Origin: CAVQRC01 sp963715045
GTDB lineage: Bacteria; Planctomycetota; Planctomycetia; Pirellulales; Lacipirellulaceae
DNA length: 64,000 bases
Reading direction: 5' to 3'
Assembly: GCA_963715045.1 (NCBI GenBank)
Contig: CAVQRC010000038.1
Location: 186,001-250,000 of the forward strand
The translations under genes and the position numbers were made by a program. This document shows positions 18,292 through 27,375 of this stretch, in pieces. Numbering within the stretch: the first letter of the stretch is position 1; every line of letters begins with the position of its first letter. The notes under the pieces were generated by a model. That model was not told the DNA's origin. It worked only from the letters and a program-made list of their open reading frames with translations, and did no database searches.

Positions 18292-18987
18292 ATGAGTCGA
18301 ATCTTTCGCGTCACGTGCGCGTTCGCTGTTTTCGCGATGGCTGGTGTCGCCTTCGCAACCAACCAAGTGACTCTACAAGTTGACCCTGACACCGCCGACT
18401 GGACGGTCTCCATCTTGGCCAGCGAGCTCAGCGGCGGAGTCGCCGGCTACAATATCAATCTCGAAGGCGATGGCGTATCAGAAATCACGGGCACGAGTCT
18501 AAACCCCAGGGCTGCTGCTAATCCTGGCTTCGGTCCAGTTGGTTTCACGGTCGGCGGCAACAACATAGCTGCCGGTACAACCGGCGTGCTCTTCTCAGGC
18601 CAGGACACGGCCTTCGGGACGATTGTTCACGGAATGGGACAGCCAGACGGGCCATCAAACTGGGAAGAGACGGGTATCAGCATTTTCGACGGAAGTGGGA
18701 CGAACAGCCCCTGGGCCGTTACCCTCCCTGGCCTTTTTCCCCATCCGGAAGGTGCTCTAGTCATCGGGTCCGGATCCTACACAGGGGCTGCTGATACCCT
18801 CACTCTGGGAGGCTTGGGTGTTAACGTCTTCGCCGGAGACACTGGGACGGCAGCGGTCTCTGGAGCCGATCTTGGTGGTATTGTAGGGGAAGTCATGGTG
18901 GCTCCCCTTGGAATTCCCGAGCCCTCCACCACGGTCCTTTTTGGAATTGCTCTGATTGGCTTGGCTGCGGCACGCAAGCGGAGCTAG
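18292..18987 (+). CDS. PEP-CTERM sorting-domain exported protein
   Basis: About 231 residues. It has a signal peptide (start MSRIFRVTCAFAVFAM, cleavage near GVAFA), a glycine/threonine-rich beta-type body, and the C-terminal PEP-CTERM tripartite tail IPEPSTTVLFGIAL with a hydrophobic helix ending ARKRS. Such tails are processed by exosortase, sending proteins to the surface or extracellular matrix. Two adjacent ATGs at 18289 and 18292 follow GGAGAAG at 18281, the better-spaced start being 18292. A longer frame from 18211 precedes the signal peptide and is not expected. No exosortase gene is nearby. A strong terminator follows and a decayed paralogue lies downstream. Confidence 0.88.
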   Translation: MSRIFRVTCAFAVFAMAGVAFATNQVTLQVDPDTADWTVSILASELSGGVAGYNINLEGDGVSEITGTSLNPRAAANPGFGPVGFTVGGNNIAAGTTGVLFSGQDTAFGTIVHGMGQPDGPSNWEETGISIFDGSGTNSPWAVTLPGLFPHPEGALVIGSGSYTGAADTLTLGGLGVNVFAGDTGTAAVSGADLGGIVGEVMVAPLGIPEPSTTVLFGIALIGLAAARKRS

Positions 18988-19035
18988 GTGACACCACGAA
19001 GAACCTGCTGAACGCAGTGCAATTTGATTGATCTG

Positions 19036-19076
19036 CCACGGGGCTTCCGACGCGTTCGGAAGCCCCGTGGTTTTTT
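19036..19076 (+). terminator. Strong intrinsic terminator after PEP-CTERM gene
   Basis: A perfect 15-bp stem CCACGGGGCTTCCGA (19036-19050) pairs with TCGGAAGCCCCGTGG (19056-19070) across a CGCGT loop and is followed by six T (19071-19076). It is 49 nt after the stop codon of the PEP-CTERM gene. A shortened copy of the same hairpin is found after the pseudogene at 20167-20195. Confidence 0.95.
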
Positions 19077-19241
19077 GCGTTCGCCGAATTTTGCACGTGG
19101 GGGAGGGCGAAGCTCCCGCAAACCAGCAGCCTCACACTCTTAGCGGCGCTGGTTCCCCTCAGATGATTCCGACCCCTCCGCGCTAGTCGATGTGTTTTAC
19201 CTTGGTTGCTTCCCGGGAAGTGAGCCAACTGGAGTAGAATG

Positions 19242-19985
19242 ATGAGTCGTATTCTTTCGCGCCTTCTGCACGATCGCTGTTCTCGCGATCTCTGGTGTCG
19301 CCTTCGCAGGATCCGCCACGCAGGTAACTCTACAGGTTGACCCCCTGATCCGCCGACTGGACGCTCTCCTCGTTGGCCAGCCCGTTTCCGATGGAATTGC
19401 CGCTTACAATATCGAGCTCACAGGAGCAGATGGAACGGAAATCACTGGCTCATAGTCTAAACCCGACGGCTTTCCGCGGGGACACCTTTACGCGCGTCGG
19501 TTTCGAGGTCGGCGGACGACATCCCTGTCGTAACTGACCCAGTCACGCTTCCCGGGCCAGGCGGCGTGATCTTCGCAGGCCAGGACACGGCCTTCGCCAC
19601 CGTACTGCTTTACAACATGGGACAGCCAAGCGGACCAGCAAACTGGGAGGAGACGGGTATCGCACTCTTGAAGCCAGTCGCTCAAATAGCCCTGGGCGGT
19701 ATGACCCTCCTGACCTCTTTCCCCACCCCGAACATGCTATGGTCATCGCCGCTGGCAGCTACACAGGAGATCCATCCACCCTCGACTCTTGGAGCTTCGG
19801 TGAATCTGAATCTCTTCGCGGACGGAGCAAGCGCGATCGGCGGTACGAGAGCTGTGTGCGGAGTCGATCTGGAGGAATCGAGGCCAACATGCATTGTAGC
19901 TCCTCTCGGCATCCCTGAGCCCTCCACCACCGTCCTGTTTGGGATCGCTCTCATTGGCCTAGCTGCGGCTCGCAAGCGGAGCTAG
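19242..19985 (+). pseudogene. Decayed second copy of the PEP-CTERM protein gene
   Basis: After an ATG at 19242 the signal peptide is readable only when one T is skipped (then MSRIFRAFCTIAVLAISG). Further indels occur near 19344 and 19390, an in-frame stop with shift near 19452, and more shifts near 19515, 19690 and 19800. The best surviving frame, 19566-19985, keeps GQDTAFATVLLYNMGQP and a complete PEP-CTERM tail IPEPSTTVLFGIAL identical to that of the upstream gene. Identity of the tail but loss of the body suggests recombination or recent decay. Both + and - shifts are present, so this copy is a true pseudogene rather than one sequencing slip. Confidence 0.85.
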
Positions 19986-20012
19986 GTCAAAAGACGAGGA
20001 GTTTCACTCAAA

Positions 20013-20144
20013 CTAGTGCTCTGTCGGGTAAAGTTTCGGGAGATAGCGAAATGTACGGCGGGGCTTAGTCGTTGTCGAAAGTGGCCAGACTTGGGAAGCC
20101 AGCCATTGCTTGAACACGAAGATAAAGCCATGACGGACCACTAG
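20013..20144. mobile_element. MITE-like 132-nt insertion with 13-bp terminal inverted repeats
   Basis: The ends CTAGTGCTCTGTC (20013-20025) and GACGGACCACTAG (20132-20144) are inverted repeats matching at 11 of 13 positions, both bounded by CTAG. The segment is absent from the corresponding place in the first duplication unit, between the stop codon and the terminator hairpin. It contains no gene. It was probably mobilised by a transposase encoded elsewhere. Confidence 0.55.
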
Positions 20145-20166
20145 GGCAAATCGGAATAGTCTGTCA

Positions 20167-20195
20167 TGGGGCTTCCGATGCTTTCGGAAGCCCCA
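20167..20195. repeat. Relic of the PEP-CTERM terminator hairpin
   Basis: TGGGGCTTCCGA pairs with TCGGAAGCCCCA across a 5-nt loop. It matches the inner 12 bp of the terminator at 19036, but on the plus strand it is followed by A residues rather than T, so efficient intrinsic termination downstream of the pseudogene is doubtful. The remaining region to 20306 holds only the duplicated tail. Confidence 0.7.
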
Positions 20196-20306
20196 AAAAA
20201 CTTCCGCTCGAAATCTACCGTGAAGCTCGCGCAACCACCAAGCTAGCAGCGTCACCCACTCAGCGGCGTTGGATTCCTCCCGAGTGATTCCGGCCCCTCC
20301 CCGGGC

Positions 20307-21539
20307 TCAGGCCAGGAATCCCAGTGGTTCGAATTGCCTGAACAGGACGGCCTGGCTGTCTACTTCAAGCCAGCCGTCCAGGATGGTCGCGTAGACCTCG
20401 CGGAAGTCGGTATGGAATTTGAGGTCACCGTCCTCCAAGTCATCGAGTCGTGGGTGGTCGCCAGCCAGCCCTCCGCGGATGGCTCCGCCGGCAACGAACA
20501 TGGGCGCCGCGGTGCCATGGTCTGTCCCGCGGCTGGCGTTCTCCTCCACCCTGCGTCCGAATTCGCTGAAGCACATCACGAGCACTCGGTCGTCCAGGTG
20601 GTGACTCTGGAGGTCAGCCAAGAACGCCCGCAGGCCCTCGCCGAGCGTTCGGAGCAGCCCGGCATGGGCATCAGACTGTTCACTGTGGGTGTCGAAGCCG
20701 TCGAGTATCAAGTAGTAGATTTCGGTTTCCAGGCCCGCGGCGATGAGCTGGGCCACGGTGCGAAGTTTGGTGGCGAGGTCATTGGAAGGGTAGTCCACCC
20801 GGGTCCGGTATTCGCCGATTTTCGCGCGGATCTGTCGGCTGGTGCGAAGTGCGGTTTCGCCGGCCTCGCGGACGAAACGCCGTAGGTCGTTTTCGGTAGG
20901 CCGGGGAATTTCGAGCAGTTTTTCCACGATTTCGTGGCGGTACGGATCCGAGAGTCCGCGCAACTGAAATTCGCCGATCGAGGCCATCGTGGGAACGTGC
21001 ACGTGGAGCCCGGCGAGCGCGAGAGGCTGTCTCTCACTGCCCAGGTGAATGCCGGACGCGGCTTGCAGCGTTGTTGAAAGTGCCGACTCTCTCTTCAGGT
21101 CGAGGTGGCGTCCGAGCCACCCGGTCTGTCGATTCGATTCGACGTTTCCGGCTGAGTGCCAGATGTCCATCGATTCGAAGTGCGACCGATTCGGGTTGGG
21201 ATACCCGACACCCTGGACAACGCAGAGTTGCCCCTGGCCCCACAGGTCTGCCAGGCCGCTCAGTGCTGGATGAAAGTGCAGATAATCGTCGATCTTGATG
21301 CCTTCTTTGACGCGGGTCTGGTGCCGCGATCGGTGATAGACATCGTCGCCCACTGGGATGATCGTGTTCAGGCCGTCGTTGCCTCCACTCATCTGCAGGA
21401 CAACAAGGACGCGCTTCTGGTTTGATTTCGGCAAAGCTGCTGACGCCTCTAGCAGGAATCGGGGGATCGTCCCGCTGTTCGCAATCAGCGTCGAAGATAC
21501 CGCCGTCGATACGAGCATTTGTCGACGTGTGATGGCCAT
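20307..21539 (-). CDS. DUF1501 family exported protein
   Basis: About 410 residues from ATG 21539 (MAITRRQMLVSTAVSS), a Tat-like twin-arginine-type leader. The DUF1501 body has VLVVLQMSGGNDGLNT, the FDTHSEQSD and FSEFGRRVEEN segments and the histidine motif GTDHGTAAPMFV, related in fold to the alkaline phosphatase/sulfatase superfamily. Substrate is unknown. It follows a DUF1800 gene after 23 nt, the classic paired arrangement in planctomycetes and many other bacteria. A longer TTG-initiated frame from 21566 overlaps the upstream gene and is less likely. Confidence 0.92.
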   Translation of the reverse strand: MAITRRQMLVSTAVSSTLIANSGTIPRFLLEASAALPKSNQKRVLVVLQMSGGNDGLNTIIPVGDDVYHRSRHQTRVKEGIKIDDYLHFHPALSGLADLWGQGQLCVVQGVGYPNPNRSHFESMDIWHSAGNVESNRQTGWLGRHLDLKRESALSTTLQAASGIHLGSERQPLALAGLHVHVPTMASIGEFQLRGLSDPYRHEIVEKLLEIPRPTENDLRRFVREAGETALRTSRQIRAKIGEYRTRVDYPSNDLATKLRTVAQLIAAGLETEIYYLILDGFDTHSEQSDAHAGLLRTLGEGLRAFLADLQSHHLDDRVLVMCFSEFGRRVEENASRGTDHGTAAPMFVAGGAIRGGLAGDHPRLDDLEDGDLKFHTDFREVYATILDGWLEVDSQAVLFRQFEPLGFLA

Positions 21540-21562
21540 TTCGAAATTCTCTGGGTAGGAGT

Positions 21563-22906
21563 TCAAGCCAGGTGGTACTCGGGCAGCATGCTGATCGCGT
21601 GAACGATTTCAGGTAGATCAGAATCGCCTGCCAGATCATACAGCGGGCGACGTACCGCTTGCGGCATCTCGACGGCGACGAGTAGTTGCAGAAGATGATC
21701 AACCCTCTGCCGTGGACTCGCCGGCAGTGCGGAGGTCCATTTCGCGATGGGCTCACCGCCAAAACGGCTTGTTGCGTCGGTCATGATGAATTGCACGAGG
21801 TTTGCCCGTCCGATCATCGTCATTGAATTGATCCAGTGCTTCCCACCTTCCCAGCCCTTGACGCTTGGTGGACGAAATAATTCCTGCCCCAGCGGGCGAA
21901 GCCTCCGAGCAAGGCGGGTCGTGCTCACCGTGCCCTCGAGAGATCGCAGCGTGCCGACCGCGAAATCGATCGGACTGCGAATTTTCCGGCCGCGGGCGAG
22001 CGGGGAATGGAACAGCCGACTCATGAAGAGCGTGCGAAGCGTTGGGCCCAACTCAAAGTCGTTTTTGCGCAGTAATTCGGCGAGTGGTTCGGCAAACGTC
22101 GTGCACGTCTTCGGATCGTCTGATACGTAGAACCGTAACAGTTTGCCGGCAATGAACGTTGCCGCAGAAGGCTGGGTTAGGACATGATCGATCGCTGTCG
22201 TCCCGGGCCACTGTCGCCGCACGCCGAAGAGCGTCTTGTCGCCCTGGTCGTGTTGCACGCGATTGAATCGAAAGCTGTTTTGACGCAGTTCCCACCCGGT
22301 GAAGCATCTTGCCAGCTCTTTGATATCCGTTTCCGAGTAATTGCCGATTCCGAGGCAGAATAGCTCGAGAAGCTCGCGGGCAAAATTCTCGTTCGGGTGT
22401 GTCTTCCGATTGGTCCTGGCATCCAGATAGACCATCATTGCCGGGTCGCGGGCAATGGCGTGCACCAGTTCTCGAAAGCTGCCGATCGCATGGCGTCGCA
22501 GCGTCAGGTTTTGCCGATACATCAACTCGAGTGAACTCACCTTTGCCAGGCTGGTCGCAAAGTGCCCATGCCAGAAGAGGGTTGCCTTTTCCCACGCCGG
22601 GGCCGGGCTGTGAAGCATCCGGTAGAGCCACCACGCGGTCAGCTGGGAATCCTCCCGGCTCGCGATGGCCGCCCGTGCCAGTTGGGCAGACATCCTTTCG
22701 AAAGGGTCGCCGTCTTTCCCGGGTGCAAGCAAGCCCTCTACCGTGCTTTCAAGGCCCCCGCGAACCGACGCCTCAAGCTCAGCTTGGGTCGCGGAAAATG
22801 CGGCTCGCCGAAAAAGGTGGGCGGCAGAATCCAGGTCCCATCGCCCAGCACGTGAGCTGTCGAATCGCTGCCAAGCCGAATCCGCAGTAACAGCAGGGAG
22901 TTGCAT
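21563..22906 (-). CDS. DUF1800 family protein
   Basis: 447 residues. Diagnostic DUF1800 motifs are AAHLFRRAAFSATQAEL, LFWHGHFATS, NENFARELLELFCLGIG and ARCFTGWELR, followed by a C-terminal segment RPPSVKGWEGGKHWIN. The family is usually encoded next to DUF1501 and the two are assumed to act together in an extracytoplasmic, possibly polymer-associated process; the biochemical function is not known. There is no clear signal peptide at the predicted start. It lies 37 nt downstream of a frameshifted exported-protein gene in an apparent operon of four genes. Confidence 0.92.
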   Translation of the reverse strand: MQLPAVTADSAWQRFDSSRAGRWDLDSAAHLFRRAAFSATQAELEASVRGGLESTVEGLLAPGKDGDPFERMSAQLARAAIASREDSQLTAWWLYRMLHSPAPAWEKATLFWHGHFATSLAKVSSLELMYRQNLTLRRHAIGSFRELVHAIARDPAMMVYLDARTNRKTHPNENFARELLELFCLGIGNYSETDIKELARCFTGWELRQNSFRFNRVQHDQGDKTLFGVRRQWPGTTAIDHVLTQPSAATFIAGKLLRFYVSDDPKTCTTFAEPLAELLRKNDFELGPTLRTLFMSRLFHSPLARGRKIRSPIDFAVGTLRSLEGTVSTTRLARRLRPLGQELFRPPSVKGWEGGKHWINSMTMIGRANLVQFIMTDATSRFGGEPIAKWTSALPASPRQRVDHLLQLLVAVEMPQAVRRPLYDLAGDSDLPEIVHAISMLPEYHLA

Positions 22907-22943
22907 CGTGGGTTTACTCCATTGAGATCCAAGCTGGCAGGCG

Positions 22944-24766
22944 TCATTTCTTAGGTTGCGAACGACGCGGATCGACCAAGTTCAAGGAAAAACTCAGGCT
23001 TAGCTCTTCGCCGTCGGCACCGAGGCGGAGATCTGCATTCGCAACCAACGAGGCCAGCTTCAAGAGCGTTTCAATCTCCGCCTTGGCATGGGACTCGCCG
23101 TGCCCCTTTTCGAGCATGTTTCGCTGGATCAGAGCGTTCTTGTTCCTGTTCAGAATCGTCGACAGCGTCGCTCCATTGACTCTCAAATACGTGTTTGTTG
23201 TCTCAGTTGGAGACGAGGGATTACCCGAGTCTGACAACTCGCCCTGGCCATTCAAGAGCGGGACCAATTCTCGAACCAGCGACTGAGTGCTCGACAGGAC
23301 CACGTAGTCCTTCACGAATGCCAGCGTCGGCGAGATATTGTCACGAACGTTATCGGCAAAGCGGCCTGGCGAGTCCTCAGATGAGGACGCTTCATCCAGG
23401 TAGGTGGCGGTCACGATCTTCGCTCCGCCTTCTCTCAACACGTCTAATTCGAACGGCGGATAGCCACTGTTGCTGGACTCGAAATTGGCGAAGCTGATGA
23501 CCGATTGGAACGCCACTTGAAATGTGCGTTGCGACTCAGCCGGTTTCGCGAGCTTGCCAATAATCGCGACTCCGGGCAGGTGCAGCGACCCATCCTGGTC
23601 GTGGTCCTTGCTCACACCAGTATCCGCGATTACGACTTGGAAATCCGGGCAAAGAGCGTTCAGTACATTGTCGCCAAAGTGCCGACCACCGATCAGTGTG
23701 GAAAGATCACTCTCGGCCTTGTCGAGACTTGCCAAGACGTTCTCGTCGTCGAACAGGTCCACCGCATGGGTCCAGAGGTGCCCTAAGTCTCGATGGATGT
23801 AAATACTGGCAATCTCAGCAGGCACGACGGGGGACCGAAATGCGTGTCGCGGGCCGGCGTTTTCGAAGTGGTACTGGCGAGATTCACCCACCGCCTTTTG
23901 GGAGAAAGGGCAGGCAAGTGTCAGTTGCATCTCCTCGAAATCACCGGTCAGGCTCAGTGTCAGGTAGGGAGCCTGCTCGAGAGCTTCCAGAATGCCCCCG
24001 AAGAGTAATTCGGCCCCAAAATCATTGGCTTTCCCTTGCAGCAGGGCGGGAGCCACACCGCCATTTCGCAGCACCTCCACGTCGACGAATGCCCAGGCGA
24101 GTGAGGCGAGGTCACGGTTCTTGGCCGCTTCGCGAAAACTCTTCTTGGCCCGAGAGCGATTTGTCTTGTCCGTCCAGGTACGCATCGACGATACGCTTTC
24201 CAAGGAGCTTGTTGTTCGTGACCAGCCACCGGTTGTCGAACGTCGCGATCCGGGCGTCCCCGGCTCGGAAAACCTGGATGCCTCGGTACTCTCGTTGCTC
24301 GATAGGATTGGGATGCCCATGCGGCGCGGCATCTGCGGCTGCAAGGTCGAGCAGCGTATCGCGTGCCCGCTCCAAGAATGCCGCATCGGAAGCTCGTCCC
24401 GCCAGGACGGTTCCTTTCGTTGCGCTGTCGAACGCCAGGACCAGCCCATGTTGGGCAAGGGAATCAATCGCTGATCGCCAGGAACTGTTCAGTCGGTATT
24501 CGACCAGGGAAGTTGCGACCTGAAGCTGCCGAGACTCTTTGCTCTTGGTCCACGATTTCCACGGCGGGAGCTCTTCGATTTCGGGCCTCAGCGGGTGGTC
24601 GAGAATCTGCGAAATCAAGTTGGTCCGGCTGTCGAACTTCTATATATGCCACTACCGAGTCGGGAAGGAGACTGGTGAAGGCAACCTGATCGTCGGCCAC
24701 GGCCGGAAAGTTGACGAGCAGCGAACACGAGCACAACGCGAGTATCTTTGCGGGATGCCACGACAT
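22944..24766 (-). CDS. Exported protein of unknown function, split by two +1 frameshifts
   Basis: Three overlapping frames read as one protein of about 605 residues. The first part, from ATG 24766 (after GGGAGGG), has a signal peptide MSWHPAKILALCSCSLLVNF and LLPDSVVAYIEV. Near 24618 the frame moves by +1 to ISQILDHPLRPEIEE, and near 24153 by +1 again to KSFREAAKNRDLASLAWAFV. The remaining 400 residues are intact to RRSQPKK. Repeated beta-strand patterns and the opening PDSVVAYIEV resemble the DUF3352-type planctomycete proteins, a weak assignment. Gene neighbours are the DUF1800/DUF1501 pair. Either the shifts are assembly errors or the gene is newly inactivated. Confidence 0.65.
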
Positions 24767-24858
24767 GAAATTCCCTCCCAAGTTCGATTGCAATATGTGT
24801 GCGGCATCAAAGTGCCTTCTAGTCAATTCGCAGCAGACGCAGGAATCTTGGCGGCGTT

Positions 24859-24986
24859 CTTAGAATCCATCCCAGAACCTGAGTGAACGCGTTCCACGGC
24901 CAGGAAATTCGGTGGTTGAAGCCAGTTTTGGGATCGGCTCTTAGAACCCATCCCAGAACCTGAATGAAGGCGTCCCCGGCCGTGAC
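24859..24986 (+). repeat. Intergenic repeat family 1, copy B plus truncated half-copy
   Basis: A full copy at about 24859-24944 has arms ATCCCAGAAC (24869-24878) and GTTTTGGGAT (24925-24934) that pair at nine Watson-Crick positions plus one G-T, around a GGCC-containing centre and TGAACGCGTTCCACGGCC. It is followed directly by the 5' half of another copy (AGAACCCATCCCAGAACCTG to about 24986). Both lie between the 25009 kinase stop and the exported-protein start. Confidence 0.85.
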
Positions 24987-25008
24987 TGCTCCCCGCTTGT
25001 CGGATCAA

Positions 25009-27279
25009 TCAGCGGGTTCGTCGCGTCGTATCGGTCCCCATCACCGTCGAGCCGAGTGGCCCGCCCGAGACAGCAGTCACCAGGAGACTCACATCGCGTG
25101 AAATACGCCGATAGGCCGCGAAGGCGAGAAGAAAGCCGATCACTCCGATTCCGCTCAGCACGTACAACACGTTGCGTGAGCCCGTGCCAATGAACACAAC
25201 GAGAAACACGCTGAGCATCGGAACCGCGGCGGCTACGGCCAGCATCACGTTGCTGCGACGCGAGAGACTGGTCAGTAGTGCCTGATCGCCACTTCCTTGT
25301 GTGGGATCTGCTTCGATCATCGCCGGATAGAAGACGCGAGTGGAGAGCAGCGAGATGAAAAAGAAGGGGTACGATCCGGCAATCAAACCGCAAATCGTCA
25401 TCGAGGCGAAAAAGTGGTAGAACGTCGTCGGCCCGGGTTCTCCGCCGAAGACCCGAAAACAGATCGGGAACAGGGGGCCCGCAACGAGCCATTCCGCGAT
25501 ACTCAGTCCGGCCACGAATGTTCCGAGTTCAAGACACTTTCGACGAAGCCGCGACTCTTCAACAGGTTCCGGGGCATCCGACGAGCGACCCGTGCGAAGT
25601 GCTCTTGCCAGGGGATACAGCCATAGCAGGCCAATCATCACTCCTGCCGGGAACGCGACTCCGTTAATCGCGATGCAGAGCGCCGAGAATACCGCATTCG
25701 AATTCGCATCCAGGTTGGCAAGGATGAATATCTTGTTGTAAGCCAGATTGATGCCACCGGCGAAGACATTCGGCACCATGGCGGCGACGAAGGTTGCCAG
25801 GATGGCGTGTCGAAGACAGAACAAGCGGAGAGCCGATCCCCGCACATTAAGAAGTTCTCGTGTTTCGGGCGTCAAGCAGAGCTGTAGTTGCTGGGCGAGT
25901 TCCGCTCCCGACTGCCAGCGAGCTTGGGGATCTGCCGCCAGACACTTCTTGATCACGGCGAGCAATCCAGGGGGGTGCTCCGACTCGAACGGTCCGGGCG
26001 TCAGCTCAAGATGCCCCCCCCGTCGTTTCGCGATCATCTCGTTCACAGTCTTAGCCCAATCACCCGACATCTTTTCGATGCCCTGAGGCAGTCGTCCGGT
26101 GAGCAATTCCCACAGCATCACGCCCAGTGAATAGATGTCCGCCGAGTGGTCGATTTCACGGGCTGTTGTGCCGTAGGTAGGACTGCAAACCTCAAGCTGT
26201 TCCGGCGACATGTAGGGCAAGCTGCCGCCAAAAAATGCCGCCGGCGAGGCTCCATCAAGTTTTGAACAGAAACTGATGTTGAAGTCGGCAAGCTTCGGCG
26301 CACCTTCCCCGTCGATCAAGACATTCGCTGGCTTCACATCGCGGTGCAGGACGTTGTTTTCATGTGCGTACGCGAGGGCAACTGCGATTCGGACCCCGAG
26401 CCACGCAATCAGCTCTCCCCACGTGGCGTCCGCGATCCACTCCCGGGCCGACGACTCGGAAGGTGGCGTCAGCCCGGCCTGCTCCAACGACAGGTCCACG
26501 ACCCGCAAGTAGTCCCTGCCCGTGAGTCGCTCGTGGGATTGGGCTCGCCTGAGTTGGAGTACTTGATGCAGCGTCCCCCCTGGCACGTACTGCATGTACA
26601 TTAGCCGCAGATTCTTATCCGGAATGCTTCGAGTGTCATAGACTCGAACCACGTAGGGGTGGTCCAATTGGGCCATCGTTTGCGGCTCGTCACCCTCGTC
26701 CTTGGAGATCTTTAAGGCGACCAGACGTTGCATGGACTGCTGCCGGGCGAGAAAGACACGGGCAAACGCGCCACGGCCCAGGGTTGTCAGAAGGTCGAAT
26801 TCATCGATTCTCTCTCCGACGTTGATGTCCCGATATCCACCGGTGGTCGTCAACGTGGTCGTGGCATCGGTCTGATCAAACTCGAGAAGCCTCTTCAGAG
26901 AGTCGCGTTGATCGGGGAACTGCTCGTAGTAAACCGCTGGTTCCACGAGGTCCCCCGCCCGCCGACGAATGTGAAATTCCTCGAATACGAGGTCGCATGG
27001 GATCCCCGTCTCGGCGATCAGTTCTGGGAATTCGTCGGTGTAGTTCTGCAGCGTCTTGCGATGTTCGGAGCTCTTCCAGCGGAATTCGAGATCGACTTTG
27101 ATGAGCTCGATCAGGATCATCCTGCGTAGCTCTGGGCTGTCGTCGGGAAGCAGTCGGGCGAGATCAGGCACCGGTGCGGATTCCCACGCGGCAGTCAACG
27201 CATCGACCCTTTCAGCGAGCGTGTCCCATGCTTGACTGCAGTCGGCGGACCCCAGATGATACTGCTGCGTGTCGCTCAC
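25009..27279 (-). CDS. Ser/Thr protein kinase with C-terminal membrane domain
   Basis: 756 residues. An N-terminal 150-residue helical region (ELIKVDLEFRWK, YEQFPDQRDSL) common in planctomycete kinases precedes the catalytic domain at about 160-480. There Lys190 follows LGRGAFARVFLA, HRDVKPAN carries Asp314, and the magnesium motif reads DFN (332-334) instead of DFG. YMSPEQL marks the activation segment end. About six membrane helices follow between 495 and 740. The gene is divergent from a frameshifted ECF sigma gene 96 nt away, a pairing suggesting shared regulation. It is the first gene of the run leading to DUF1800/DUF1501, although a 242-nt repeat-bearing gap intervenes. Confidence 0.92.
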   Translation of the reverse strand: MSDTQQYHLGSADCSQAWDTLAERVDALTAAWESAPVPDLARLLPDDSPELRRMILIELIKVDLEFRWKSSEHRKTLQNYTDEFPELIAETGIPCDLVFEEFHIRRRAGDLVEPAVYYEQFPDQRDSLKRLLEFDQTDATTTLTTTGGYRDINVGERIDEFDLLTTLGRGAFARVFLARQQSMQRLVALKISKDEGDEPQTMAQLDHPYVVRVYDTRSIPDKNLRLMYMQYVPGGTLHQVLQLRRAQSHERLTGRDYLRVVDLSLEQAGLTPPSESSAREWIADATWGELIAWLGVRIAVALAYAHENNVLHRDVKPANVLIDGEGAPKLADFNISFCSKLDGASPAAFFGGSLPYMSPEQLEVCSPTYGTTAREIDHSADIYSLGVMLWELLTGRLPQGIEKMSGDWAKTVNEMIAKRRGGHLELTPGPFESEHPPGLLAVIKKCLAADPQARWQSGAELAQQLQLCLTPETRELLNVRGSALRLFCLRHAILATFVAAMVPNVFAGGINLAYNKIFILANLDANSNAVFSALCIAINGVAFPAGVMIGLLWLYPLARALRTGRSSDAPEPVEESRLRRKCLELGTFVAGLSIAEWLVAGPLFPICFRVFGGEPGPTTFYHFFASMTICGLIAGSYPFFFISLLSTRVFYPAMIEADPTQGSGDQALLTSLSRRSNVMLAVAAAVPMLSVFLVVFIGTGSRNVLYVLSGIGVIGFLLAFAAYRRISRDVSLLVTAVSGGPLGSTVMGTDTTRRTR

Positions 27280-27375
27280 GAGTTAGCTGCGATGAGATGT
27301 GGATCGACCAAGCCGCGGTGAAGATAGGAGTGACCGCAACTCCCCGTAGAGATCTTCAATTCTGTAGGGCCGGCG

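Larger units (their letters stand above)
18233..20308 (+). repeat. Tandem duplication of the PEP-CTERM gene unit (about 1 kb each)
   Basis: Unit 1 (about 18233-19190) and unit 2 (about 19190-20308) share leader sequence, ribosome-binding region GGAG-AGAATGATGAGTCG, the signal peptide, the PEP-CTERM tail, the terminator hairpin and a tail containing AGCGGCG-TGG. Divergence is moderate and the second unit bears indels, stops and an extra 132-nt element. Exact ends were judged by eye. Confidence 0.8.

Noticed and set aside
20167..20200. Intrinsic terminator after the PEP-CTERM pseudogene
   Set aside because: The hairpin is followed by A residues on the plus strand and no T tract, so it is described only as a relic.
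24618..24618. prfB-like programmed frameshift as an explanation for the +1 shifts
   Set aside because: No stop codon preceded by a slippery CTT and an internal Shine-Dalgarno was found at the sites; the sequence contexts differ and assembly error remains more likely.
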